Shown here: in pieces, positions 1-11,456 of the stretch | How the letters are laid out: the number at the start of each line of letters is the position of its first letter | Numbering within the stretch: the first letter of the stretch is position 1 | Assembly (NCBI GenBank): GCA_030998015.1 | Contig: JARWMV010000233.1 | Location: forward strand, 1,178,001-1,242,000 | Source of the DNA: Ceratorhiza oryzae-sativae | Taxonomy: Eukaryota; Basidiomycota; Agaricomycetes; Cantharellales; Ceratobasidiaceae | Length of the DNA stretch: 64,000 nucleotides | Direction: 5' to 3' | Made by a program: the position numbers and the translations under genes | The notes under the pieces: generated by a model | What the model was told of the DNA's origin: nothing | Seen by the model: the letters and a program-made list of their open reading frames with translations, nothing else | Database searches by the model: none

Positions 1-810
1 GGTGTGCGCTGAGGGGCTACCATCCCTTGGCCTATCATGTAGTCTAGAGCAACTCCATCATAATCTTATGTATATAGAAATTTTCGTCCCAATGAGGCGA
101 ATCTAACGGTGTATTTACATTTTTGATAGCATCACTTCCTGCTGCGTACTCGTCGACATAACATTTTCACACCTCGGCGTTTACTTTTCTATTGGCTCCG
201 ACGTGTGAAAACCGCCGTAATTAGGGTTGTACAGAGTAGGTAGATGAGCGAGTCATACAGGCGAGCCGTCAAACTAATTACAAGGTGAGCATAAATGCGT
301 CGGGATCAGCGCATGAAAGCCACAAGGGAATGAAAGCACGAATTACCGTTTCTGGACACATCAATCGAAGTCCTCAACGAATTCGAGTATTGGTTTTGTG
401 CGTGACGGCAAATCGGTTAACGATAGCAATATTGTTCGTAATCTTGGGAGCACACACCGGACTCAGAGTAACGTCAGCTTCCGGCGTCCGGCGAGCGTTC
501 CAGAGCTTTACTCAGACACGACGTGCGACCACGGGATAGCGAGAAATCGGATATGTGGCTAGCGGGAGTCTGGAATCCCGCTAGTGCTGTCAGATTCCAG
601 GGCGATCGTTTATGCCATCAGTTGAATCCCCTTCGGGTATAACGATACCTCCCTTGATGAGCTGTCAGGACCGCGAACACTAGTCTGACGTACCGGTCTC
701 GGCGATGTCAATCCGCGCTTCAGGATCTTGCCAGGACCTTTCAACCCATCCTTGTGTGAATAATAAATTTCGTTGGGCAGATGGTGGGGGATGGGTGTCC
801 GGGCCCTCCG
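1..810. other. 5' flank, no gene recognised
   Basis: Non-coding sequence before the hydrolase gene. The only open frames are short, lack introns or recognisable motifs, and have no family signature on either strand. I see no RNA gene or repeat here. Confidence 0.5.
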
Positions 811-3008
811 ATGCGACTTTATCTATTATTTTCTAGCCTCCCAGGCCTTGTCATCGCCAACCCGCTTGCGCTTCCTGACAATTTCAACAGATATGCACCA
901 ATCACGAGATCTAACGAATGGAAAAATTGCTCAAATGGGACCCCCGTTCTTTGCAATCGCTTTGAGGTTCCGTTGGACTATGAAAATGAGGCAGCTGGGA
1001 AAGCATCTCTGCTTGTGGCCAAATACCCTGCTACAAAGGAGCCCAAATTAGGGACTTTGTTCTTGAACCCGGGAGGACCAGGTTCGTCTTTCATCCTCAT
1101 CGGATCAAATTGAACGGCTGCGACCGGATTTGAACAGGCCTAAGCGGTGTGAGTTATATATCTGGCGAAGATAGGTCGAAGATCATTGAAGCGGTCGGTA
1201 ATCAATACGATTTAATCAGTAAGTTGATTTAATCAATTACCACATTGTGTTGGATGCTGAGATGTTGGATAGGTTGGGACCCTAGGGGTGTAGGTCGGAC
1301 CTACCCTCACATCGCCTGTTTCAAAACCTCCATGGAACGGGATAAGTTTTGGCATGGAGCGATTCCTCACAGTGGAATTGAAACCCCTGGTGATTTTGCT
1401 GATGAAGAGGACATCGAGAAATTCTATGAGAAGGTGTATGATGTTGATGGGCACCTTCAACTATTCGGCGAACGATGCGAGCAGAGGAATGTCGATTTGA
1501 TGCAATATGTTGGAACTGCTGCGACTGTTCGGGACATGGTTGCTCTACATGATTTCGTAGAGAATGTGACCTCCCCCCTCAATTTCTGGGGACTTTCGTG
1601 AGTGAGCTTTTCGCTTGACGAAAAATACGCTTTAGATAGCTGAAAACATCAGATATGGGACAGTGATTGGCTCCTACTTCATCAATCGTTAGTGTGTCTA
1701 TTGCGCCTGCTATAGAGTGTCTCAATAATCTCGTATGATTAGTATTTCCAGATCGCGTTGGCAAAGTCGTTTTGGATGGTGTCGTCGATCCCGTCAACTA
1801 CGCAAGCGAACCGCCACATAAGGTAACTGAAACACTACCTCCCCGTGCTGTTTCGAGTTCTTAGCAAGCACTGCGGTTAGCAATGGGCCGTAGAGGTATC
1901 CTCCGCTGATGGTGCTTTCGATGGGTTCGCGGAGGCCTGTGCGACTGCTGGTCCCCAAAAATGCCCATTTACCCCCAAGAGTCGGAATAAGGAGGATATT
2001 AAACTCCGGTTTTTACGCCTGCTCAAGGTAAGTTTTTTTGATGTCTGCAGACGAAGTCTTTCGCATCAAAATTTTGACTGGAATCAGAGTGCCTATCGAC
2101 GCGAGTATAATTGTAATAATCATGGGTCAGCATTCATCCGGAGTGAGCCAGAGCATTTGCGGATCTCTTTCCGCTAATACAGAGCGCATTTATAGATGAA
2201 GTCTTCCAAGCGATGTACCGGCCGAAAATGTGGCAAAATCTTTCATTCGAGCTGTTCGCTTACGAGCGTTGCTTCGGAACTGATCATGAGTCCGACCTGG
2301 GCCAATCTCTTCCGCCGGCGCTCGAAAGCTCGGACGCACCAACATGGAAAGACGCGACGATTGCAATTAGCTGTAGCGATGCCGTCGACAGGGGGGGTGT
2401 TCCGACACGGACAGTGTTTGAGGAAGTGGTTAATGTGGCAAAATATGTGAGCCGATTGTGTGAGTCCATTAAAAATCTAGTTAGATTATACCACTCACCA
2501 AGGTCTATCATCAGTTGGACCATTATGGGTCTCTGTAAGTGGTCATCTGCGGTCTTGTAGCCATACTCATTCGGTTGCAGCCGGGGCTCTACTGCCATAA
2601 ATGGCGTGTTAGAGCGGTGGAACGTCTCTCGGAAGGATGGAGTAAAATCCTCCCAAACTCGATATTGATCATAGGTACTTTATACGTATATATGGTGCGC
2701 GAGTGCGTCCTGATCTCTGTCACAGGAAACAAATATGATCCTATCACTCCGATAAAATCCGCCAGGAAACTTGCGGACATGCTGAAAGAATCCGCGGTGC
2801 TAGTTGAACAGGATGGATGGGGACACACATCCTTGGCAATAGACTCTAATTGGTGAGGCATTCAAATAGGTTGACGTCCATCCATTTGAACTAGATCCGT
2901 AGCACCCGAAATATCATTTATGATTATTTCGTTCATAATATCATACCAGATGCAAATACTGTCTGTAAAGTGAGTGATGGTGCTCATTTCTACGGACTGG
3001 CAAACTGA
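811..3008 (+). CDS. Secreted alpha/beta hydrolase, TAP-like (peptidase S33-type)
   Basis: Predicted secreted serine hydrolase of the tripeptidyl-aminopeptidase-like family, which trims short peptides from the N terminus. The start at 811 gives a signal peptide (MRLYLLFSSLPGLVIA). Reading across introns gives the family landmarks in order: LFLNPGGPG oxyanion region, SGVSYI, WDPRGVGRTYP, the nucleophile elbow GLSYG (GxSxG), NKYDPITP with the acid, and GWGHTSLA with the histidine. Exons read by eye begin 811-1081, 1138-1218 and 1273-1597; a later exon ends at 2142 and the next starts at 2196. The last intron joins a Ser-Asn-Cys and the frame runs to the stop at 3006-3008. All joins use GT..AG and keep frame, so the gene looks intact. 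The exact substrate cannot be told from sequence. Confidence 0.85.
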
Positions 3009-4800
3009 GAAACTAAATGGTGGTAGACCGATGGGAGGTTATTTGGCGATAGCAATGAAACCGTCGTTTCGTCAAAATTTGGAGACCCCAATTCGACCGC
3101 CAGTTCAACTTCCATTCCCACCAACCCTCCGGGCGTTAGTTGGAATCTGCAAGGGCTAACATCCACAACGTTCATGCCCATATGTACCTTGGGTTTCTTG
3201 TTTGGATTGTTGATGGCTGTCCGATGGACACAGCGCGAGAGAAGCAGTCAGGACGATGCGGACTGGCGAAGTGGAACGTCGGCTGTTAAGGCGGAATTCC
3301 TGCCCGGTGGGTTGGTAGGGGGGATCGTCAAACAGTCGGGCAAGCGAAAACTTCTGTTGTAGCCTATGAGGCGTCCCTGTCTTTGTTTCTAGTTTGTTCT
3401 TATTCTTCCTTTAATAACACGGTTATCCGTTTATCCCCAAGGTGGACCGTAAGAAGCGTTCACACGAGTATCAGCGCGAGTAGTCGTTCAGTATCGAGCC
3501 TTGTGCCGCTGTTGGCTTGATGGCTCGCTTCACCCAGGGTCGGGTACCCTCGGCTCATCGGGTTCACTGACTTGGGCTGATCGTCTGGCGCGTGTCCACT
3601 CTCGAGTTTGACTTTTCCCTACTCCTGTGCCATACAATTCCGGGGTTTCTTCCAGATCTTTTTGCGATCTCGTTTTATCACGACACTTTTCATTTCAATG
3701 CTAGACTTTGCGCGTAGAATTTTCGTACAAAGCTACAGATGGCGTTCGCAGCAACGAGTGTTAGAGCCGCAAGGCTAACATAAGAAAGAAATTTCCATGA
3801 ATCGCTGCAATCCTGGAGTTTACACTAGTGCAAGAGTTTGGATGAGACAACTACGACGTTGGAATAATCCGGGCTATATGGGTCGCTCCAAAATTAGAGT
3901 GACGTACTCCGAAATCATCCACAAATCTTGGCCTACTTTCGCTTGTTTCTCAGACCACGTTCATCCGAAACCCGCCAACGGATGGATACCGGGCGCTTTC
4001 TTTTTTTACTGTTATTTAATCACAAGTCGTCATTATGCTCGTTCACGATGTACGTTAGGCCCCGATGTTCCCCAGGCTGCTCTTGATGCGAGGACGTGGC
4101 GATTTACCTCTATCTCCTAAGGCTGGCTATTGCCAAATTGCCTCTCATCCGAGAGCCCCCTGGTTCTCCGATCCTCAAAGTGCGCATACATTGAGCCACC
4201 ACACGACCGGACGCTCCGGTCCCGGCGAGGGAGCACGAGATATCGATAAAATTGTCGTATGGCCGTTTGGGATGCAGGTTTCAAAAAGAATGCGCAATGG
4301 TTTTCAAACGTTGCTTGCGTAGCCTTGTGCCATAGCTCAGCCCTGCACACGACATCCGAAATATGGTACGAGGCCGCCATGTGCTTTGTGCAGTGGATTT
4401 GCACTCACATCATATGGTGCAAATCGTCACATTGCATGAGGAGACGAGTAGAAAGCTGTGGCTTTGTACACCTCGACGTGACGTACTACGATAACCTCGT
4501 TGATAGGAAATGAGCTCAAGAAGGCGGAAATTTGACTATTTAAAACAACAAGAATAAGATATTAGTGGTCGAAATATGATCGAGTTTCCCTGACCAGTCT
4601 TGACATTACGCTACGCAAGGGCGATTTCGTTCAGGCCGCTCTGAAACGGAGGGACGCGTGTGAAGTGTGTTGCGCAGCCTAGCAAACGCTACAAGAGAGT
4701 CATGCGCATTATATGGATGGCTCGTCGTGCAATAAAGCCGTCAATTCCAAATTCCTCGTGCATGAGGCCACCGCCACCACGTGACTCTTGGCGACCTGCG
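3009..4800. other. Intergenic, no gene recognised
   Basis: About 1.8 kb between the hydrolase and MAD1. Several short open frames exist on both strands, but none shows a domain, signal peptide or convincing intron chain. I see no repeat or RNA gene. Confidence 0.45.
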
Positions 4801-7439
4801 ATGGACACCCGTGGTCGGACGCGCTCGGCGGGGGCAAAGCGAGACACGCTGGCGGCGCAACTGGAAGACGGCAAGCGATCTGCCCATCTGCAAACTGCAC
4901 ACGCCGTTGACCGTACCAGATCCTCCGCCAGACCCGGCGCTGTCCAGCACCCGGCGCTCGCAACGAGCCGCACAACACGCGAGTTCAATGTCCAAGAACC
5001 TATGGGAACGACGCCTCGTCATTGCTCAGGAGCGCATCACCCAGCTCGAGGCCCAGATTGTCGAACGTGACGCGGCCCATGCCAGAGTCCAGGCCGAGAA
5101 TGCGAGGCTTGTGGACAAGGAGAGGATCGCGAGGGAGGCCAAGGCCACGTTGGAAGCGACGGTCAGGACTCTCAAGGTGAGTTGCGAGCGGTCTCTCCAT
5201 TACGATGATGGGCCGTACGAGTTGACGATCATCCTCAAGCAAGACGCAGAGTCCACCAAAGCCACGCTGTCCAGCCAGCTGCGAGAGCTCAACGAATCCA
5301 ACGCCGAGCTCCTAGACGCTCAAGAATCGCTCGCAGAAACTGTCGAATCTCTGAAAACGACCAACTCGCTGCTAGAGCGCAAAGTGCGTGTTGCATCGAA
5401 TAAAGATCCGACGTGACACTGATCCCTCTCTCAGTTGTCGAGCACTCAAACCGAATTACAAGCTTCGCAGGCTCAGGTTGCGGCTCGGCAAAATCTCGCC
5501 ACCACACTGCGAGCGCAGCTTGATGACGCGCTTGCCGAGCTCAATAGTTTCAAGGCGAGCGGCGCCGGCTCTGGTGGAGCAAGCAGGGACAAGGAATGGG
5601 CGGTTGTCAAGGAAGAGCTAGCTCGTACGTACTCACCCCGCTTTCTCGACATTCTCCACTCGTCCCGAACTCGCCTCATCTTTCGACCTAGGTCAAACAT
5701 CACACATCACCCAACTCACCCGACACAACGCACAACTCACACGCCAGCTGCAAGAACAACAAAACGCCGAACTCGTCCGTGAAGAAAACAGAGCGTTGCA
5801 ATCCAAAGTGGCCGAGCTGACGACCGAAGTTCAACGCATGGCGCGTACCGAGTCCGAGTTGCGGGCTGCTCTCAAGGCAAAAGAGGGCATGCCATCCGAG
5901 AGCGAGGAAAGCGCCAGGAGAGGGAGGCCAGGCAAGCCGAGCTCGCCAAGTTGAGGGTACAGAACGCTATGCTCTTGAACGAGGTTGGCGAATTGAAGAG
6001 TGCCAGACAGTCCAAGAGTACAGATGTACTTGGGAACGAGGGGGAGGATGTAGGGAGGACGAGGATACGATTGCAGAGCTCGAGGCGGATGCCGAACGAT
6101 TGCGCGGGATGGTGGCTACGCTGCAAGTCAAGGTCCGAGTTGGATCCGAGGAACGAAAGGTCTTGCGGGGCATCCTGGTGAGTCTTTGAATTCGCTTGGG
6201 CGCATCTCGTTTGCTATTCCTCTTTGCTACATCTCACACTTCCTGACGTTCGCAGTCATCGACCTACTCTGACGCAGACGGAGCGCTCACAGCGCGAATC
6301 GAGCAACTTGAAAAGATGCTGGAGCAAAAGGATTCGGAAGCTGGGGGTGCGTCTTCTGCTCTCTCGTCCGGTCCCCTTTTTCTAAACGTCACAGCACTTT
6401 CATTCCAGCTGACCTAGGAGACATGTCGATGCGCTCTCAAATAGGAGACGCAACATTCAGCACCGTCCGATGGGAAGCCGTGCGCGAACGAGAGAAACGA
6501 GAAAAGGCCGAGGAAGGTGCGTCGTTTTCGACTGCTAGAGACGCCTAGTTTTCGAGCCTGCGTCCTTCCAGACATGGCCGAGTTGACGGCTCAGATCGAG
6601 GCACACGAGCAAACAATCGAGCATCTGGAGCAGACCTTGTTCGAGTTGAGGGGCGAGATCGCCGCTGGTACCCACGTTCAGGTTATCGCTTTTCGATGGT
6701 CGTCATGCGAGGGTTGACTTTTCGGTCTCTGTAGCCCGGGACACGTATTCTCCAGTTGGCGGATAACCCCGAAGCGCGCTGGTTCGCCATGCGAGAGGAA
6801 GAAGTCGGTCGAATGCGTGAGGAAATCAGTGTCCTCCGAGCAAGGGTGGCAGAGAGCGGTCAAACGCACCAAAATCCCAACAGCGAAGGTGGTGTTCCAA
6901 GAGAGACGTACGAGAATTTACAGAGGGAGAAAGAAGAGTTGGAAGAGGTCGTGAAGCAAAAGGAGAAGCGATTGCTGCGGCTCAAATCGGTGGGTGTTTT
7001 GTCTTGCATACAATTCATACGCGCTAAACTGGATCATATGGGTCAGGTCTTTCAATCCAAAGCGGTCGAGTTCCGAGACTCGATATCGTCGCTCCTAGGC
7101 TACAAACTGCATTTTGAGCCTAAACACGTTCGGCTGACGAGCGTCTACGACCGGGACATTGATCTCAAGTTCGCATCTGGAGGAGGGAATCAAGCGAGCA
7201 TGGGTGTATGTCTCCTTTACTGTTTCTTATCTCCCCTACAACTCATTCATCCAACTTTCTAGCCTATCCGAATCGGCGGAGGTCAAAACAAGGAAGATAT
7301 TGAAGCACAGGTGCTCGAGTTGAAAACGTTGTGGGTAGACCAAAAGCAGAACGTGCCGTGCTTTTTAGCCAATTTGACGCTGTATGCGTATGAACGGGCA
7401 GAGATGGGCTTGAGCGACTGGGCTGGGCTAGACGGATGA
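4801..7439 (+). CDS. MAD1: Spindle assembly checkpoint protein MAD1
   Basis: Coiled-coil checkpoint protein that recruits Mad2 to unattached kinetochores. The N terminus has the fungal Mad1 signature KRDTLAAQLE, then a very long heptad-rich Glu/Gln/Leu coiled coil, and ends in the globular Mad1 C-terminal domain: SSLLGYKLHFEP, VRLTSVY and FLANLTLYAYERAEMG. The start at 4801 is chosen because exon 1 (4801-4870) then joins in frame to 4920 through a 49-nt intron with a GC donor (gcaagc..ccag). Later introns are GT..AG. Two apparent frameshifts lie in the middle coiled coil, near 5905-5920 and near 6040-6055, where the coding-quality reading moves between frames without a usable intron. The second is next to G-runs, so base-calling error is a strong alternative to a true lesion. 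Upstream in-frame ATG at 4762 is a possible alternative start. Confidence 0.85.
4871..4919 (+). other. GC-AG intron 1 of MAD1
   Basis: The 49-nt segment starts gcaagc and ends ccag. Removing it fuses the conserved AAQLED segment to DPPPDPALSSTRR in a single frame, as in other fungal Mad1 N termini. No GT donor nearby gives the same join. Confidence 0.6.
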
Positions 7440-7872
7440 TTTCAGCTGTGATCGTTGTAGCTTTATTACTTAATAGGATTTGCCGATTGTTTCATAACAC
7501 GCCAGAGTGAGGGGTAGCCCCTTTTTGCCCTGGCCTCTTGGATGATCTGGGATTGCGTGTGTGGATTGACATGGCGATACTCGTGGTCGACCCGAAGCGT
7601 GGTAATAAACCGAGGTGATGGTCACATGGCATCGACTGTCGCTCGTCTCCTGGGGTTGCATTGAACGGAGCAGTGGCACAGGTTCGGTCGACGTCGTTCT
7701 CGCATGATTCAAGGTGTGGCTCGCTTAGTCAGCGGACTCCCCCTGGTTGTTCACTCAACAGCCGTTCATACGCTACGGGTAGTTTCCTCTGGGAATTTTG
7801 GAGCACTCAGGATCGTATCATCGTACATGCGAGGCGAAGCGCCCAGTTTGTCCATGTTTGGACGCTAAGGCA
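7440..7872. other. Intergenic between MAD1 and the patatin-NLR
   Basis: About 430 bp without a recognisable feature. The frame used by the next gene is open upstream of its first ATG, so an extra 5' exon of that gene could lie here. Confidence 0.4.
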
Positions 7873-10800
7873 ATGCTTGATCCTCATGGTCTCCGCAAGC
7901 TCATCCCTCCCCAACCACCATCTTGCTACACTCGAATAGAGATTCTTCAATATTTACTCATGCCTCGTGAAAGCCACGGCCGAGGAGTGTCGATACTCAT
8001 AGTCGGTAAGCCTGCCTGGGGCTCGCAAGGGGGGCACAGCGCTAATCTGCATACACGGCCATACAGATAGTAGCGGCGCCAGCGGACTTTCTGCCGCTTT
8101 CATGCTGGACCGGCTCATGAAGAGAGTTCAACAACAAGAAGGCCTTGCTGAGACTCCTCTTGTGCAGGACTACTTTGATGTCGTGGCTGGCGCCGGCGCT
8201 GGAGCGTGAGTTGGGCTGCAGCTTGCGAAATTTGACTGGGCGCTCATCGATCGGCCCCGTGCAGTATTACCACCACGTTGGTCGGGCGACTCGGAATGAC
8301 GACCGAGCAGGCTATCAGCACGTTCGCAAAGTTGTCGAATGAGGTTTTCTCGGATGCTAAAATGATTGGAAAGCCCGCGTTCAAGGCACGAAACATGGAA
8401 AAGGCACTGAAGGATATCGTGCGGACGCAGACTGGGGACGAAGACGCATTGATGGACGACAATGAAACTTCTAGGGAGTGCAAGACGTGAGTACATTGAT
8501 TGATTATGCGTTGCCATTCGTCTCACTTTGCGAACCGTCTCATGAAGGATGACGTTTGCCATGTCGAAATATAATATGAACGCCGGCATACCCGTCATCT
8601 TTCGCTCTTATCCTGCCAATAAGAATCCTTCCATCAATTGTACCATATGGCAAGCACTACGCGCGGCGACCGCGCATCCCGAGATGTTTGACAGCATGGA
8701 AATCGAAGAGCACGGGATCAGCGAGCCGTATGTCGACGCGGCCATGGGATGCGGCAACCCGATTGAGCACGTGCTAAAGGAGGTGAAGCAAATTTATCCA
8801 GAACGGCACGTCGCGTGCATCGTGAGCATCGGAGGTGGACATCCCAGTACCATCCAGATTCCGGATCCCAGTCCGTTGAGCCGAGTGTTTCCTGCAAACG
8901 TTGTCCACGCGATGCGGGGCATTGCGACCGACAGTGAACGAGCAGCACAGACGGCGGAAAGCCGGTTTCAGAAATTTGAGAACGTGTACTTCCGGCTGAA
9001 CGTAGACCAGGGCTTGCAGAGCATGCTGCTCGGCGACTGGGATCGACTCGGGGAAGTAAAGGCGCATACAGACGCATACTTGCGGAAGCCAGACATCGAA
9101 GAGCTCATGCAGCGAGCGGGCAAAGCGATCAAGGACAAGAGGGGCGCAGTTCTGACAAAGTATATTGGTACGTACTATTTCGAATTGAGGGTCATGAAAT
9201 GTGAGCCTGACAGCAAATCCCCCAGATGGTGAAATCCAGGTCGACGCTAGACCACAGGTTGTTGGTATCAAAGAATGCCCAGCCCCAACATCCTTTTACA
9301 CGGAACGCCGAGTTCCGATAAAGCGGGCGATCGACTGCCTCAAAGACTGTGCACGGAGCCGGAGGGTGTTCGTATTTCACGGCCTTGGCGGCGCTGGCAA
9401 GACCCAGCTTGCTCTGCAAACTGTCGAAGAAACACGGGAATACTGGTCAGACGTCATTTATGTCGACGCAACCTCGACGGAGACTTTAAGAAGTGCACTG
9501 AAGGGATTTTCGGCCGCGAAGGGGATAGGCGACGCCTACGAAACAACAATACGCTGGCTGGGCTCATACGACAAGCGGTGGCTGATGGTATTCGACAATG
9601 CCGATGACGCCTCGGTCAACTTGCAAGAGTACTTTCCCAAGAGCGCGCAAGGGAGGATTCTCATCACAACACGTTCACGCGAAGTGGTGCATTTGGCTGA
9701 AGGTCCGAACTCTGAATACAATGTGTCGGACATGGAGCCGGATGAGGCAACTCGACTTCTTCTGAAAGTGGCAAGAAAGAGTGCAGCGGAACTGTCACAC
9801 GAAGAAATTGACGCGGCCACTTCACTTGTCCATGTATGTGGTGTATATCTCGATTTACCGTCCTATTCACGCAACACATGCACTTTCACAGGATCTAGGG
9901 TGTTTAGCTCTCGGAATAGTCCAGGCAGGCGCATACGTCTGGCGCACGTCTTGCGGGTTTGCTGAGTACCGAGATATGTACGCGGCTCGACCGAAAGAGA
10001 CTCTCGAGGCATTCTGCAGGAAACCGTTAGGACTGAGTGGATACGAGAAGACAGTCTACGAAACTTGGAAGATGAGCTACGAGGTTCTGAGCGAGCTGGC
10101 ACAAAAGACGCTATGGCTGTTGACGTACCTCCAACGTGACAGGATCGGTCAGGAAATGTTTGAGCGTGCGGCAACTCGAGCCAAGAATTTCACTACGGTG
10201 CTGCCTCTGAGTGAGACTGAAGGACATGCGCTCAACGACCTCAAGAAATATCTCAGTAGCTTCCTCGAGGGCGAAAAGTGGAACTCTGGCGCATTCTGGA
10301 AAGTCATGGCAGAGATCATGGAGTATTCGCTCATATCGTATGACTCAGTAAACCAGGTGTTTGTGCTGCACGTTCTAGTACAAAAATGGGCGCACACAAT
10401 CATTCCACACTCGCCCGAACAAGCACTTGCACAGTCATCCTTTTTGCTGGGTGTTTCAATCAATAATGAGCAGAAAACTTCAGACTACGCATACCGTCGG
10501 TCGATTGAGCTGCATGTGTCCGGAATCATGGACATCAGCAGGGTATGAACTCGCACGTAGCAATGGCGTTTGCAGATGTGATGCAAGAAAGCGGGCAGTA
10601 CGACAAGGCCATGAGACTTCAACTCGAGGCCTGTGGACTATACACAACCCAACTAGGGCCGAATGACGAATATGTAATGGATATTCAAGCAGAAATCGCT
10701 ACCAGCTATTGGTATCTGGGGTTATATGAGCAGGCAGAGACTCTACAGGTGCAGGTACTAGAGGCCAGGAAGAGAGTGCTAGGTGATCAGCATCCTGACA

Positions 10801-11456
10801 CACTCGATGCCATGTACAACCTTGCCATCACATACTCTAGCCAAGGTCAGCACAAGCAGGCAGAGACTCTAGAGGTGCAGGTACTAGAGGCCAGGAAGAG
10901 AGTGCTAGGTGATCAGCATCCTGACACACTCTCTGCCATGCAAAACCTTGCCAGCACATATTCTTACCAAGGTCAGCATGAGCAGGCAGAGACTCTACAG
11001 GTGCAGGTACTAGAGGCCAGGAAGAGAGTGCTAGGTGATCAGCATCCTGACACACTCGATGCCATGGCCAACCTTGCCAACACATACTCCAACCAAGGTC
11101 AATACAAGCAGGCAGAGACTCTAGAGGTGCAGGTACTAGAGGCCAGGAAGAGAGTGCTAGGTGATCAGCATCCTGACACACTCTCTGCCATGCACAACCT
11201 TGCCATCACATACTCTAGCCAAGGTCGGCACAAGCAGGCAGAGACTCTACAGGTGCAGGTACTAGAGGCCAGCAAGAGAGTGCGAGGTGATCAACACCCT
11301 CTCACACTCTTGGCAAAACAGAATTTGGCCGACACCTACAAAAACCTTGGACGAAGTCGTCGTCACCAATACAAAGCACTCAAAGCAGACATGGCGCAAC
11401 ACGATGCACCGCACGAACCAGCCCGTCGTCGTTTGCGAGAACTTTTCCATTTTTGA
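7873..11456 (+). CDS. Patatin-like / NB-ARC / TPR STAND receptor (fungal NLR-type)
   Basis: Large intracellular signalling protein with the fungal NLR layout. The N-terminal patatin-like domain is read across introns (8007-8065, 8203-8262, 8487-8548 approximately): ILIVDSSGASGLSAAFMLDRL, DYFDVVAGAGAGA, LVGRLGMTTEQA and EPYVDAAMGCGNPI. The NB-ARC follows with Walker A GLGGAGKTQLAL, Walker B WLMVFDNADD and GRILITTRSREV. The C terminus has five kinesin-light-chain-type TPRs of 42 residues. In the patatin part the nucleophile motif GxSxG reads GAGAG and the glycine-rich oxyanion loop reads DSSGASG, so lipase activity is doubtful. Near 10540 the reading changes frame (…IMDIS to MNSHVAMAFADV) with no good intron, suggesting a one-base indel, a sequence error or an unusual splice. 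The first ATG used, 7873, is provisional. Confidence 0.8.
10730..11350 (+). repeat. Tandem 126-bp TPR-coding repeats
   Basis: Five consecutive 42-codon units, each with the core QVLEARKRVLGDQHPDTL, start at about 126-bp spacing (near 10730, 10856, 10982, 11108 and 11234). The DNA is almost identical between units 1-4, while unit 5 is diverged. Units 1 and 3 share LQVQV and TLDAM; units 2 and 4 share LEVQV and TLSAM. This shows a 252-bp two-unit block that was itself duplicated. Confidence 0.9.

Noticed and set aside
10837..11181. Long minus-strand open frame with an internal repeated LALSSWPLVPAP phrase
   Set aside because: It is the antisense shadow of the TPR repeats; its periodicity is explained by the 126-bp units.
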